The notes under the pieces: generated by a model
What the model was told of the DNA's origin: nothing
Seen by the model: the letters and a program-made list of their open reading frames with translations, nothing else
The model's database searches: none
Translations under genes and position numbers: made by a program
Part shown: in pieces, positions 19,546 through 27,806 of the stretch
Layout of the letters: each line of letters begins with the position of its first letter
Numbering within the stretch: position 1 is the first letter of the stretch
NCBI RefSeq assembly: GCF_005116735.1
Contig: NZ_SWDB01000007.1
Location: forward strand, 161,657 to 225,656
Reading direction: 5' to 3'
Length of the DNA stretch: 64,000 nucleotides
DNA from: Thalassotalea mangrovi
GTDB taxonomy: Bacteria > Pseudomonadota > Gammaproteobacteria > Enterobacterales > Alteromonadaceae

Positions 19546-20883
19546 ATGACAACAGATCGACTAACGTGTGGGCTCAGCCAGCAACAGCTTGATGCTCATT
19601 GGATGCCATTTACCGGCAACCGTCAGTTTAAAAAAGACCCCAGGCTGATAACCGCAGCCCAAGGGCGTTATTACACCGATGCCAGTGGCAGGAAAATATT
19701 TGATGGTTTATCCGGCTTGTGGACTTGTGGTGCCGGACATGGTCGTGCAGAAATTGCCGATGCAATCGCCAGTCAGGCTCGAACACTGGATTATTCCCCG
19801 GCTTTTCAGTTTGGCCAACCTAAATCGTTCGAACTGGCACATCGCATCAGTGAGTGGATGCCACAAGACCTGAACCGGGTATTTTTTACTGGATCTGGTT
19901 CTGAGTCGGTGGAAACGGCACTAAAAATTGCTCGTGGCTACTGGCGCAAGCAGGGCCAGGCCAGCAAGACTCGCTTTATTGGCCGCGCCAAAGGCTATCA
20001 CGGCGTTAACTGGGGTGGCATTAGTGTCGGCGGCATTGGCCCAAATCGAGCCTTGTATGGCCAGGGCATTGATGCCATTCATTTGCCTCATACCATGTTG
20101 CCAGAAAATACCTTTACCCAGGGAATGCCGCAAACCGGTGCCCATCTTGCCGATGAATTAGAACAGCTTATTGCCATTCATGATGCCAGTAATATAGCTG
20201 CCGTTATTGTCGAACCCATGGCAGGTTCCGCCGGAGTTATTCCACCGCCACAAGGCTATCTGAAAAAGCTCAGGGAGATCTGTGATCGTCATAATATCCT
20301 GTTGATCTTTGATGAAGTGATTACCGCCTTTGGTCGCGTTGGCAGTAGAACCGGCGCCGAAGAGTTTGATGTAACACCGGATTTAATGACCATTGCTAAA
20401 CAAATCACCAATGGTGTGGTGCCCATGGGGGCGGTGATCGCCAGGCAGGGAATTTACGACACCTTTATGGAAACGGGTGGGCCTGACTACATGCTGGAAT
20501 TGCCACATGGTTATACCTATTCCGCCCATCCGGTTGCCTGCGCAGCAGCATTAGCGACCCTCGACATTCTTGAAAGTGAACAATTGATTGAACGTTCAGC
20601 GGCGCTGGCACCAGAATTTGCGCAAAAACTGCACTCCCTAAACGGATTACAACATGTCACCGATATTCGTAATTACGGTTTAGCCGGGGGATTAACCATT
20701 GCGCCGAAGCAGGGGCAACCCGCGTTACGGCCATATGAAATAGCGATGAACTGTTGGCAGAAAGGTTTTTATGTTCGCTACGGTGGTGACACCATCCAAT
20801 TAGGCCTGCCATTTACCACTGAGTCCGAGGAAATTGATTTGCTGGTGAACGCCTTGGGTGATGCCCTGAACGAAACCGAATAA
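19546..20883 (+). CDS. Omega-amino acid:pyruvate aminotransferase (beta-alanine type)
   Basis: This class III PLP enzyme moves the terminal amino group of an omega-amino acid, probably beta-alanine, to pyruvate, giving malonate semialdehyde and alanine. The ATG at 19546 is chosen over 19525 because AAAGGGA lies 8 bases before it; the product has 445 residues. Family features are HWMPFTGNRQFK near the start, GSGSESVETALK, VEPMAGSAGV, the DEV of the PLP site, and Lys285 in TIAKQITNG. The next gene, mmsA, consumes malonate semialdehyde, which supports the substrate choice. A general amine:pyruvate role is possible. Confidence 0.88.
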   Translation: MTTDRLTCGLSQQQLDAHWMPFTGNRQFKKDPRLITAAQGRYYTDASGRKIFDGLSGLWTCGAGHGRAEIADAIASQARTLDYSPAFQFGQPKSFELAHRISEWMPQDLNRVFFTGSGSESVETALKIARGYWRKQGQASKTRFIGRAKGYHGVNWGGISVGGIGPNRALYGQGIDAIHLPHTMLPENTFTQGMPQTGAHLADELEQLIAIHDASNIAAVIVEPMAGSAGVIPPPQGYLKKLREICDRHNILLIFDEVITAFGRVGSRTGAEEFDVTPDLMTIAKQITNGVVPMGAVIARQGIYDTFMETGGPDYMLELPHGYTYSAHPVACAAALATLDILESEQLIERSAALAPEFAQKLHSLNGLQHVTDIRNYGLAGGLTIAPKQGQPALRPYEIAMNCWQKGFYVRYGGDTIQLGLPFTTESEEIDLLVNALGDALNETE

Positions 20884-20915
20884 ACCCAAATAAATTTGTA
20901 GTAAGTGAGAAAATT

Positions 20916-22406
20916 ATGTCGATTATTGGCCATTTTATTAACGGCGAAGATATTCAACTCGATGAACCTAAGCAGTCGGTCTTTAATCCGGCGACCGGTG
21001 ATTCTGACAAGTCGGTATTACTGGCGACTCAATCAACCGTAGAAGAAGCAATCGCCAGTGCCGAGGCGGCCTTTCCTGAGTGGCGCAATACACCGCCGAT
21101 TAAGCGCGCCCGTATCATGTTCCGTTTTAAAGAATTACTTGAGCAACATGCGGATGAGATTTGTCACCTGATTGGTGAAGAGCATGGCAAAATCAGCCAC
21201 GATGCGGCGGGAGAGTTGCAGCGTGGCATCGAAAATGTCGAATTTGCCTGTGCAGCTCCACATTTATTGAAAGGTGAACACAGTCGCAATGTTGGTCCCG
21301 GTATTGATTCCTGGAGTGAATTTCAGCCTCTGGGTGTCGTTGCCGGGATCACCCCATTTAACTTTCCGGCGATGGTGCCGATGTGGATGTTCCCACTTGC
21401 TATCGTCTGCGGTAATACCTTTGTTCTAAAACCTTCGGAACGGGATCCCAGCTCGACCATGTTTATTGCCAAACTGCTTCATCAAGCGGGCTTACCACCG
21501 GGTGTTTTAAACGTGGTTAATGGTGACAAAGTGGCGGTAGATACCCTGTTAACCGATCAGCGTGTAAAAGCCGTTAGCTTTGTTGGCTCTACGCCTATTG
21601 CGGAATATATCTACACCACCGCCAGTGCCAACGGTAAACGCTGCCAGGCATTGGGCGGTGCCAAAAACCACGCGATAATTATGCCGGATGCGGATATGGA
21701 CAATGCTGTCAATCAGTTACTGGGCGCTGCATTTGGTTCTTCCGGTGAACGTTGTATGGCTTTATCGGTCGCCGTTGCTGTTGGTGATAAAGCCGGTGAT
21801 GAGTTGGTCGCAAAAATGAAAACGGCGATGGAAGGGTTAAAAGTTGGCGCTTTTTCTGATGCCAGTAATGACTTCGGTCCGGTAATTACCTGTCAACATC
21901 GTGACAAAGTGAATGATTTAATCACCAGTGCTGAACAGCAGGGGGCAACCGTTGTCGTCGACGGACGTAATCCACAGGTGCCAGGGCATCCAGATGGTTA
22001 CTTTGTCGGTGCGACCTTAATTGATGGCATAACGCCTCAGATGGACAGTTATAAAGTAGAAATTTTCGGTCCGGTTTTGCAGGTGGTGCGTGTCAAAACC
22101 ATGCAGGAAGCGATGCAGCTAATTGACGATCATGAATACGGTAATGGTACCTGTATCTTTACCCGTGATGGTGAAGCGGCGCGTTATTTCTCCGATCATA
22201 TTCAGGTCGGTATGGTAGGCATCAATGTCCCCCTGCCGGTTCCCGTGGCGTATCATAGTTTTGGTGGTTGGAAGCGATCCTTATTTGGTGATTTGCATGC
22301 TTATGGTCCGGATGGAATTCGTTTTTATACCAAGCGTAAAACGATAACCCAACGCTGGCCATCCAGTGGTGTCCGTGAAGGCGTAAGCTTTTCCTTCCCA
22401 AGTTAA
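20916..22406 (+). CDS. mmsA: CoA-acylating (methyl)malonate-semialdehyde dehydrogenase
   Basis: MmsA oxidises malonate semialdehyde (or methylmalonate semialdehyde in valine breakdown) to acetyl-CoA (or propionyl-CoA) with NAD and CoA, losing CO2. The 496 residues show GVVAGITPFNFPAMVPMWM, typical of this ALDH branch, and the catalytic cysteine in SSGERCMAL (Cys280). It starts 32 bp after the aminotransferase. The pair would take beta-alanine to acetyl-CoA. No other valine-degradation gene is nearby, so a malonate role is favoured. Confidence 0.92.
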   Translation: MSIIGHFINGEDIQLDEPKQSVFNPATGDSDKSVLLATQSTVEEAIASAEAAFPEWRNTPPIKRARIMFRFKELLEQHADEICHLIGEEHGKISHDAAGELQRGIENVEFACAAPHLLKGEHSRNVGPGIDSWSEFQPLGVVAGITPFNFPAMVPMWMFPLAIVCGNTFVLKPSERDPSSTMFIAKLLHQAGLPPGVLNVVNGDKVAVDTLLTDQRVKAVSFVGSTPIAEYIYTTASANGKRCQALGGAKNHAIIMPDADMDNAVNQLLGAAFGSSGERCMALSVAVAVGDKAGDELVAKMKTAMEGLKVGAFSDASNDFGPVITCQHRDKVNDLITSAEQQGATVVVDGRNPQVPGHPDGYFVGATLIDGITPQMDSYKVEIFGPVLQVVRVKTMQEAMQLIDDHEYGNGTCIFTRDGEAARYFSDHIQVGMVGINVPLPVPVAYHSFGGWKRSLFGDLHAYGPDGIRFYTKRKTITQRWPSSGVREGVSFSFPS

Positions 22407-22457
22407 TCGTGATGGCGGGTTATACCCGCCTGATAACCTAAATTGATAGCAGTCACT

Positions 22458-23141
22458 ATGTCACAATCAATGCAAATTTATTCGACCCAAGTTAGTCAGC
22501 TAGCGGCAAACCCGGATCCGTTAAGCGCGGATATGTTTGACTCGGCGCTTCCAGTGCAGCACACCCGGGAGTTCTACAGTGATGAAAACCGGGGTATTTA
22601 CGTCGGGCTCTGGGATACCACATCGATGCGCGAGCAGGCTGGGCCGTACGAGATGGAAGAGTTTATGGTGGTGCTGGAGGGAAGGGCGGATATTGCCCTG
22701 GCAAGTGGCGAGATGTCCCATGTTGTCAGCGATCAGGGTTTCGTGATCCCTCGTGGCCTTGATTGTCAGTGGCAACAGCATGGTTATCTGAAAAAGTTGT
22801 TTGTGATTGTCGACAACGAACGACTGTGTCCTGCTAATCAGGATGTTTGTGACATTAGCGTATTTTCACCGCAGCAAAAGCATCGCCCCTATTACAACCA
22901 GGCTAAAAGCTTTGCCGTATATCCCTTCTCGGCACAACAGGATGTTGAAATCACAGCACTGAGCTCTGGTTTTGCGGTTGTGTTTTGTCAGCAGGGGCAA
23001 TGTCAGTACGATGACATATCCGAGGCAACTCATCGGCTCAAAGCATCAGAGGTTATGGTGATTGAGGACTTCAAAATAGCTAAGTTTTCATGTGAACCGG
23101 GCTCTTGTGGCTATCTTGTAGTGATCAGCGACAGCATTTAG
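22458..23141 (+). CDS. Cupin-domain protein (bicupin, EutQ/cupin_3-like)
   Basis: The 227 residues fold as two beta-barrel halves. The first contains EMEEFMVVLEGRADIAL and FVIPRGLDCQWQ, a cupin_3 pattern; the second (about 150-227) is degenerate, with HRLKASEVMVIEDF. The ATG at 22458 is preferred to the TTG at 22443. Metal ligands typical of enzymatic cupins are sparse in the first barrel, so a binding or regulatory role is as likely as catalysis. Related genes are often seen in polyamine clusters of Pseudomonas, but no function is established to my knowledge. Confidence 0.75.
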   Translation: MSQSMQIYSTQVSQLAANPDPLSADMFDSALPVQHTREFYSDENRGIYVGLWDTTSMREQAGPYEMEEFMVVLEGRADIALASGEMSHVVSDQGFVIPRGLDCQWQQHGYLKKLFVIVDNERLCPANQDVCDISVFSPQQKHRPYYNQAKSFAVYPFSAQQDVEITALSSGFAVVFCQQGQCQYDDISEATHRLKASEVMVIEDFKIAKFSCEPGSCGYLVVISDSI

Positions 23142-23160
23142 GATATTGACCGCTGAGGCA

Positions 23161-23201
23161 TTTAATGAACATAATAGGTCAGGTGTTCAATAAATTTAAC
23201 A
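23161..23201. promoter_or_regulatory. Candidate PuuR-like operator pair upstream of the aminoaldehyde dehydrogenase
   Basis: AATGAACA at 23164-23171 matches the end of the remembered E. coli PuuR consensus, and TGTTCAATAAATTTAACA at 23184-23201 fits the TGTTC-N8-GAACA palindrome seen at 27652. The sites fall in the only sizeable gap (102 bp) inside this operon, so the downstream genes may be separately controlled. Confidence 0.4.
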
Positions 23202-23243
23202 ATAAAAAAGATTCTCTAGTTCAGGGAATTAAGCAGGCAAATT

Positions 23244-24719
23244 ATGACATTTAATCACTTTATCGATGGCCAATGGCAACCCGCTGACAGCCAGCAGTCG
23301 TTTGTTACCATTAATCCTGCGACTGAGCAGCCAATTCAATCGGTGGCAGCGGGAAACTCGGTTGACATAGATAAAGCGGTGAAGGCTGCACGTAAGGCGT
23401 TCGACCATGGCCCGTGGCCAAGATTGTCAGGGAAACAACGTGGTGCTTATTTGCGAAAGATTGCCGATTTGATTAACCAGCGTTTGGATGAGCTGGCCCG
23501 GTTAGAAGTTACCGATAATGGCAAACCTTTTCCTGAAGCCAAGTGGGATATCGAAGATACCGCCGGCTGTTTTGAATTTTACGCGGCGTTGGCCGAGCAA
23601 ATGGATGAACAGGATAGTGAAACTATCGATCTTGGCGAGCCTGCCTTTACCAGCAAAGCGATTAAAGAGCCTGTCGGTGTCGCTGGTGCCATCATCCCTT
23701 GGAATTTCCCTATGCTTATGGCCGCCTGGAAAGTTGCGCCGGCTCTTGCTGCGGGCTGTACTATGGTTCTCAAACCCTCCGAGGTAACCCCGTTAACAGC
23801 CATCGCGCTGGCCGAGATTGTTGAACAGGCCGAGTTACCTGCCGGGGTACTGAATATTGTTACCGGTACCGGACCAGAAGCCGGTCAACCGCTGGCCGAA
23901 CACCCGGATGTCGATAAAATGGCATTTACCGGCTCCGTACCTACCGGAAGCCGCATTATGTCGATGGCCGCCAATCAGGTGAAAAACATTAGTCTTGAAC
24001 TTGGTGGCAAATCACCATTAATTATTTTTGCCGATACGGATATTGAGCAGGCGGTAGAATGGATCATGTTTGGCATTTTCTGGAACCAGGGGCAGGTCTG
24101 CTCTGCGACCTCGCGCGTATTGGTTGAAGAATCGCTTTATCCGCAATTACTAGAAAGATTGACCGAAGAAGCGAAAAAAATCACCATCGGTGAGGGAAAT
24201 GAGTCAGGAGTCTTGCTTGGACCTTTGGTCAACGAGGCGCAATATCAAAAGGTGATGGCGGCAATAGAGCGAGGACAAGGTGAAGGAGCCAAACTTGTCT
24301 GTGGTGGAGGTCGCCCAGAGCACCTGCATCAGGGGTATTATGTTGAACCGACGATATTTACCGAGGTCCCGGAAGATTCCTGGATTTGGCAGGAAGAGAT
24401 CTTTGGTCCGGTGGTTTGTGTAAAATCCTTTACCAGTGAAGAACAGGCGGTACAACTGGCTAATGACAGTCGATTCGGTCTAGCCGGCGCTGTCATGTCC
24501 AACGATTTACAACGCTGTGACCGAGTTGCATGTGCCCTGCGAGCGGGGATTATTTGGATCAATTGTTCGCAGCCTACCTTTGTCCAGGCCCCATGGGGAG
24601 GTTACAAGCAATCTGGCATTGGCCGTGAACTTGGCCATTGGGGATTGAACAATTACCTGGAAACGAAACAGATAACATCGTATGACCCACAGCAACGCTG
24701 GGGTTGGTACATTAAATAG
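23244..24719 (+). CDS. Aminoaldehyde/betaine-aldehyde dehydrogenase (plant ALDH10-like)
   Basis: This NAD-dependent aldehyde dehydrogenase has 491 residues. It shows PWNFPMLMAAWKVAPALAAG, LELGGKSP with the general base, and catalytic Cys286 in NQGQVCSATSR. The C-terminus ends WGWYIK, recalling the WGWY end of plant ALDH10 enzymes, which oxidise 3-aminopropanal, 4-aminobutanal and betaine aldehyde. With beta-alanine aminotransferase and MmsA upstream, oxidation of 3-aminopropanal to beta-alanine is the most coherent role (inference). Betaine synthesis is less likely because no choline dehydrogenase or betI is near. Confidence 0.85.
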   Translation: MTFNHFIDGQWQPADSQQSFVTINPATEQPIQSVAAGNSVDIDKAVKAARKAFDHGPWPRLSGKQRGAYLRKIADLINQRLDELARLEVTDNGKPFPEAKWDIEDTAGCFEFYAALAEQMDEQDSETIDLGEPAFTSKAIKEPVGVAGAIIPWNFPMLMAAWKVAPALAAGCTMVLKPSEVTPLTAIALAEIVEQAELPAGVLNIVTGTGPEAGQPLAEHPDVDKMAFTGSVPTGSRIMSMAANQVKNISLELGGKSPLIIFADTDIEQAVEWIMFGIFWNQGQVCSATSRVLVEESLYPQLLERLTEEAKKITIGEGNESGVLLGPLVNEAQYQKVMAAIERGQGEGAKLVCGGGRPEHLHQGYYVEPTIFTEVPEDSWIWQEEIFGPVVCVKSFTSEEQAVQLANDSRFGLAGAVMSNDLQRCDRVACALRAGIIWINCSQPTFVQAPWGGYKQSGIGRELGHWGLNNYLETKQITSYDPQQRWGWYIK

Positions 24720-24761
24720 TCAATATATAGATCAATAAACAGGCTACAAACGAGAGGATTT

Positions 24762-26171
24762 ATGCAGTATGCCGAAGCGTTAAAAGATTCAAAATATGGT
24801 TCAGTGTGGCTCGATTCGCCGGATCGCCCTGAACCAGAACCTGCTTTGGAAGAGAATACTACCTGCGAGTTATTAGTGGTCGGTGGCGGGTTCACCGGCC
24901 TTTGGGGTGCTTTACAGGCTAAGGAGCGTCGCCCCGACTTAGACATTATTCTGGTGGAAAAAACCTTTGTTGCCGACGGCGCTTCAGGCCGTAATGGAGG
25001 TTTTTTAAGTGCCGATCTCGCTCACGGTGAGGCGAATACTGAACATCATTTTCCCGGTGAAGAAGAGCTGCTCTATGAACTGGGCAAGCAAAACCTCAGG
25101 GAGATGCTGGCCACCTTCAAAAAATATAATATCGATGCCCATTATGAATGCGTCGGCGAGACTGAGGTTGCTGTTGATGATGCCCAGGTCGAAGAACTTC
25201 GTGAATACTACGAAGAAGAAAAAGCCGCCGGCGAAGACGTAACCTGGTTTGACGAAGAGGAAATGCAGGAGCAGGTTAAATCACCGACCTACAAGGCGGG
25301 CCTGCTGTTTCACAATGGCCTGGATGGCACCGTGAATCCGGCAAGAATCTGTTGGGGTCTGAAACAGGTGTTGCTTGATCTTGGCGTCCGTATTTTCGAG
25401 CATACCCCGGTTGATAAGTTATTACCTCGTTCCCGGCAACGGATGAAAGCATTTTGTCCCAATGGCATTATCACCTGCAAGAAAGTTCTGATGGCGACTA
25501 ATGCGTTTCGCTCGCCGGTACGTAAAATCCGCAAATCCATTATTCCGGTCTGGGATTATCAAATCGCTACCGAGCCCCTGACTCAGGAACAGTTGGAGAT
25601 GATTGGCTGGGACAAATTCCACCATGCGTTAGGGGAATTTAATAATATGTTCCACTATTATCGACTGACCAAAGACAAGCGTATTACCTGGGGCGGTGGT
25701 GGTGCCGTTAGGTATTATTACAATAAAAATATATCCCGACGCGATTGTGCGGATGTACCGGAGGCATTCGAACAGTTAGCGGAAGAGTTTTTTGAAACCT
25801 TCCCGCAACTTGAGGGCATCAAATTTACCCATCGCTGGAGCGGTATTATTGCCACCTCGACCCGGTTTTGTATGGTGCCTGGTACCGCTTATGATGGCCG
25901 AGTCGCCTGGGCGGTCGGCTACACGGGACTGGGAGTCGGCGCATCGCGCTTTGGAGCTCGTATTGCAATCGAGCTGCTTGGCTACGATCCCTCAGACATA
26001 CTTAATCTGCAATTGGTCCAGAAAAAGCCGATGCCATGGGCACCTGAGCCGCTTCGCTGGATTGGCGTGCAGCTAACCCACGCAGCACTGGTTCGAGCGG
26101 ATAAAAATAATGGTAAACGTGGTCTGTGGCTGAAGTTGCTGGACAAGTTAAACCTAGGTTTTACCTGCTAA
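24762..26171 (+). CDS. FAD-dependent amine oxidoreductase (DAO family)
   Basis: The 469 residues begin with a 35-residue lead, then the FAD-binding VVGGGFTGLWG (39-49) and DGASGRNGGF, marks of the D-amino-acid-oxidase/PuuB superfamily. The C-terminal extension, with PEPLRWIGVQLTHAALVRADK, is longer than in PuuB. It is the last gene of the beta-alanine operon, 42 bp after the ALDH, with GAGAGG as ribosome site. A role in oxidising spermidine or an aminopropyl compound to release 3-aminopropanal would complete the route, but this is inference; the true substrate is unknown. Confidence 0.8.
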   Translation: MQYAEALKDSKYGSVWLDSPDRPEPEPALEENTTCELLVVGGGFTGLWGALQAKERRPDLDIILVEKTFVADGASGRNGGFLSADLAHGEANTEHHFPGEEELLYELGKQNLREMLATFKKYNIDAHYECVGETEVAVDDAQVEELREYYEEEKAAGEDVTWFDEEEMQEQVKSPTYKAGLLFHNGLDGTVNPARICWGLKQVLLDLGVRIFEHTPVDKLLPRSRQRMKAFCPNGIITCKKVLMATNAFRSPVRKIRKSIIPVWDYQIATEPLTQEQLEMIGWDKFHHALGEFNNMFHYYRLTKDKRITWGGGGAVRYYYNKNISRRDCADVPEAFEQLAEEFFETFPQLEGIKFTHRWSGIIATSTRFCMVPGTAYDGRVAWAVGYTGLGVGASRFGARIAIELLGYDPSDILNLQLVQKKPMPWAPEPLRWIGVQLTHAALVRADKNNGKRGLWLKLLDKLNLGFTC

Positions 26172-26175
26172 ATCA

Positions 26176-26204
26176 AAAAGGGCCGGAGATACCGGCCCTT
26201 TTTG
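26176..26204 (+). terminator. Terminator after the FAD oxidoreductase operon
   Basis: AAAGGGCCGG, loop AGATA, CCGGCCCTTT followed by further T residues, 5 bp after the stop. A classic intrinsic terminator; the flanking A run also allows function from the opposite strand. Confidence 0.88.
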
Positions 26205-26292
26205 CGTTTAAGGGTGTCTGAAGGAGACAAAACTTTCGGCTTTAGTAAAAGGCCGTTCGCCTCCGAGACCTGAAACCTGAAACCGGAATCCT

Positions 26293-26324
26293 TGCACCGT
26301 CGTGATCTGCAGTGAGACGGTGCA
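26293..26324. repeat. Inverted repeat between convergent operon ends
   Basis: TGCACCGTC and GACGGTGCA form a perfect 9-bp stem with a 14-base loop just past the end of the minus-strand puuB. There is no T run on either side, so it may be a processing or transcript-end hairpin rather than a full intrinsic terminator. Confidence 0.45.
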
Positions 26325-26335
26325 GAATATTTAAT

Positions 26336-27622
26336 TTAAATCCCGAACTTATCCCTTACGCCATAATACCAGGCTCCCAGCTTAGTAAAGGGAACGCGTA
26401 ATAACCTACCACCCGGAAATGGGTAGTGTGGCAAAGAGGTGAACACGTCGAAGCGACTTGACTCGCCATCAATGGCTTCGGCCAGCAAGCGACCCGCCAG
26501 GTGGGTGGTATTTACGCCGTGACCGCTATATCCCTGGGTGTAATAAGTGTTATCGCCAATCTTACCCAGTTGCGGCAATCGGCTCAGGGTCAGTAAAAAG
26601 TCACCACCCCAGGCATAGTCAATTTTTATGTCTTTTAACTCAGGAAACACTGATTCAAACCTGGGGCGAAGATAGTTTTCGATACTTGTCGGATCACCTC
26701 CGCCATAGGTTACACCGCCGCCAAATAGCAGTCGGTTATCGGCTGTCAGGCGATAATAATCAAGCTTGTAATTCATGTCTTCGACGCAAAAGCGCGATGG
26801 GATCAGGCGCGTTGCAACATCCTCAGGCAGGACTTCAGTGGTGATAATCTGGGTGCCACATGGCATTGACTTGCGCGCCAGCTTGGGTTCCAGGTTGCCT
26901 AGATAGGCATTACCTGCTAGCACCAGCTTCTTCGCTTTTACCCGTCCTTGCTCGGTAATTACCTCGGTTAAACGCTCACCTTCACCGTGGTTAATATCGA
27001 TAACTTTTGAATGCTCGAACACCCGGCCACCGAGTTCAGTCAATGCCCGGGCTTCTTCCAGGGCCAGTTTCAGCGGATGAATATGGCCACAGTGTTCATC
27101 GACGAGACCACCTACATAAGCATCCGTCGAAACAATATCACCTAACTCGGTGTTATCTACTAAGCGCAGTTTGGTGTTGCCGAATCTTTCCCAAAGGGAT
27201 TTCTTTTCCGCCAGTTCCTGCATTTGTTTTTCAGTAAATGCGGCAAAAAATCCGCCATGTTGATAATCCACGTCAAGCTTGTATTTAGCAATTAAGTCGC
27301 GAATGATATCCGCGCCTTCAAATGCCATATTTCCTAACGCGTTGGCGGTATCGGTTCCATAGTGCTTTTCAATGTGATCGATATCGCGACTAAAACTGTT
27401 GACCATCTGCCCGCCATTTCGCCCCGAAGCTCCAAAGCCGATACCCGATGCTTCAAGCAGTACCACCTGATAGCCTTTTTCCTGGAGGAATATCGCTGTA
27501 GAAAGGCCACTAAAGCCGCCACCGACTACACAGATATCTGCATTGATGGACTCCTGTAGGGTTGGATAGTGGACCTGGCGATTACAGCTCGCCGCGTAAT
27601 AGGAATTGGGATATTCAGACAT
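26336..27622 (-). CDS. puuB: Gamma-glutamylputrescine oxidase-like FAD enzyme
   Basis: PuuB oxidises gamma-glutamylputrescine to the aminobutyraldehyde with release of ammonia and peroxide. The 428 residues show SYYAAS near the N-terminus, the FAD loop VVGGGFSGLSTA (32-43), FGASGRNGGQMV and the C-terminal QGYSGHGVNTTHLAG, all close to E. coli PuuB as remembered. It is divergent from puuC across 184 bp with a candidate PuuR site. A second PuuB-like gene lies at 34378. Confidence 0.9.
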   Translation of the reverse strand: MSEYPNSYYAASCNRQVHYPTLQESINADICVVGGGFSGLSTAIFLQEKGYQVVLLEASGIGFGASGRNGGQMVNSFSRDIDHIEKHYGTDTANALGNMAFEGADIIRDLIAKYKLDVDYQHGGFFAAFTEKQMQELAEKKSLWERFGNTKLRLVDNTELGDIVSTDAYVGGLVDEHCGHIHPLKLALEEARALTELGGRVFEHSKVIDINHGEGERLTEVITEQGRVKAKKLVLAGNAYLGNLEPKLARKSMPCGTQIITTEVLPEDVATRLIPSRFCVEDMNYKLDYYRLTADNRLLFGGGVTYGGGDPTSIENYLRPRFESVFPELKDIKIDYAWGGDFLLTLSRLPQLGKIGDNTYYTQGYSGHGVNTTHLAGRLLAEAIDGESSRFDVFTSLPHYPFPGGRLLRVPFTKLGAWYYGVRDKFGI

Positions 27623-27651
27623 AATTAATAAGGCAGATTAACGGTTAAAGA

Positions 27652-27669
27652 TGTTCTATATTTTGAACA
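27652..27669. promoter_or_regulatory. Candidate PuuR operator between puuB and puuC
   Basis: TGTTC-TATATTTT-GAACA is a perfect 5-bp dyad around an AT-rich centre. The right half resembles the E. coli PuuR recognition sequence as I recall it (AAAATATAATGAACA). It is 30 bp upstream of puuB and 138 bp upstream of puuC, so it could control both. Confidence 0.5.
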
Positions 27670-27806
27670 GATGCGCGAAGAGATGTCAAATATTCTCAGG
27701 AAAAACTGGGATTTTGTAAAAAATATTGAAATGGGGTCGGGGCTCTTGTAGTTTATCTGTTAACGTTAATGAGTAACTTATTTTTCAGTAGATTTCGGAG
27801 TAGACA

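Noticed and set aside
23244-24719. Glycine betaine synthesis enzyme
   Set aside because: The protein resembles betaine-aldehyde dehydrogenases, but no choline dehydrogenase, choline transporter or BetI is nearby, and the operon is for beta-alanine.
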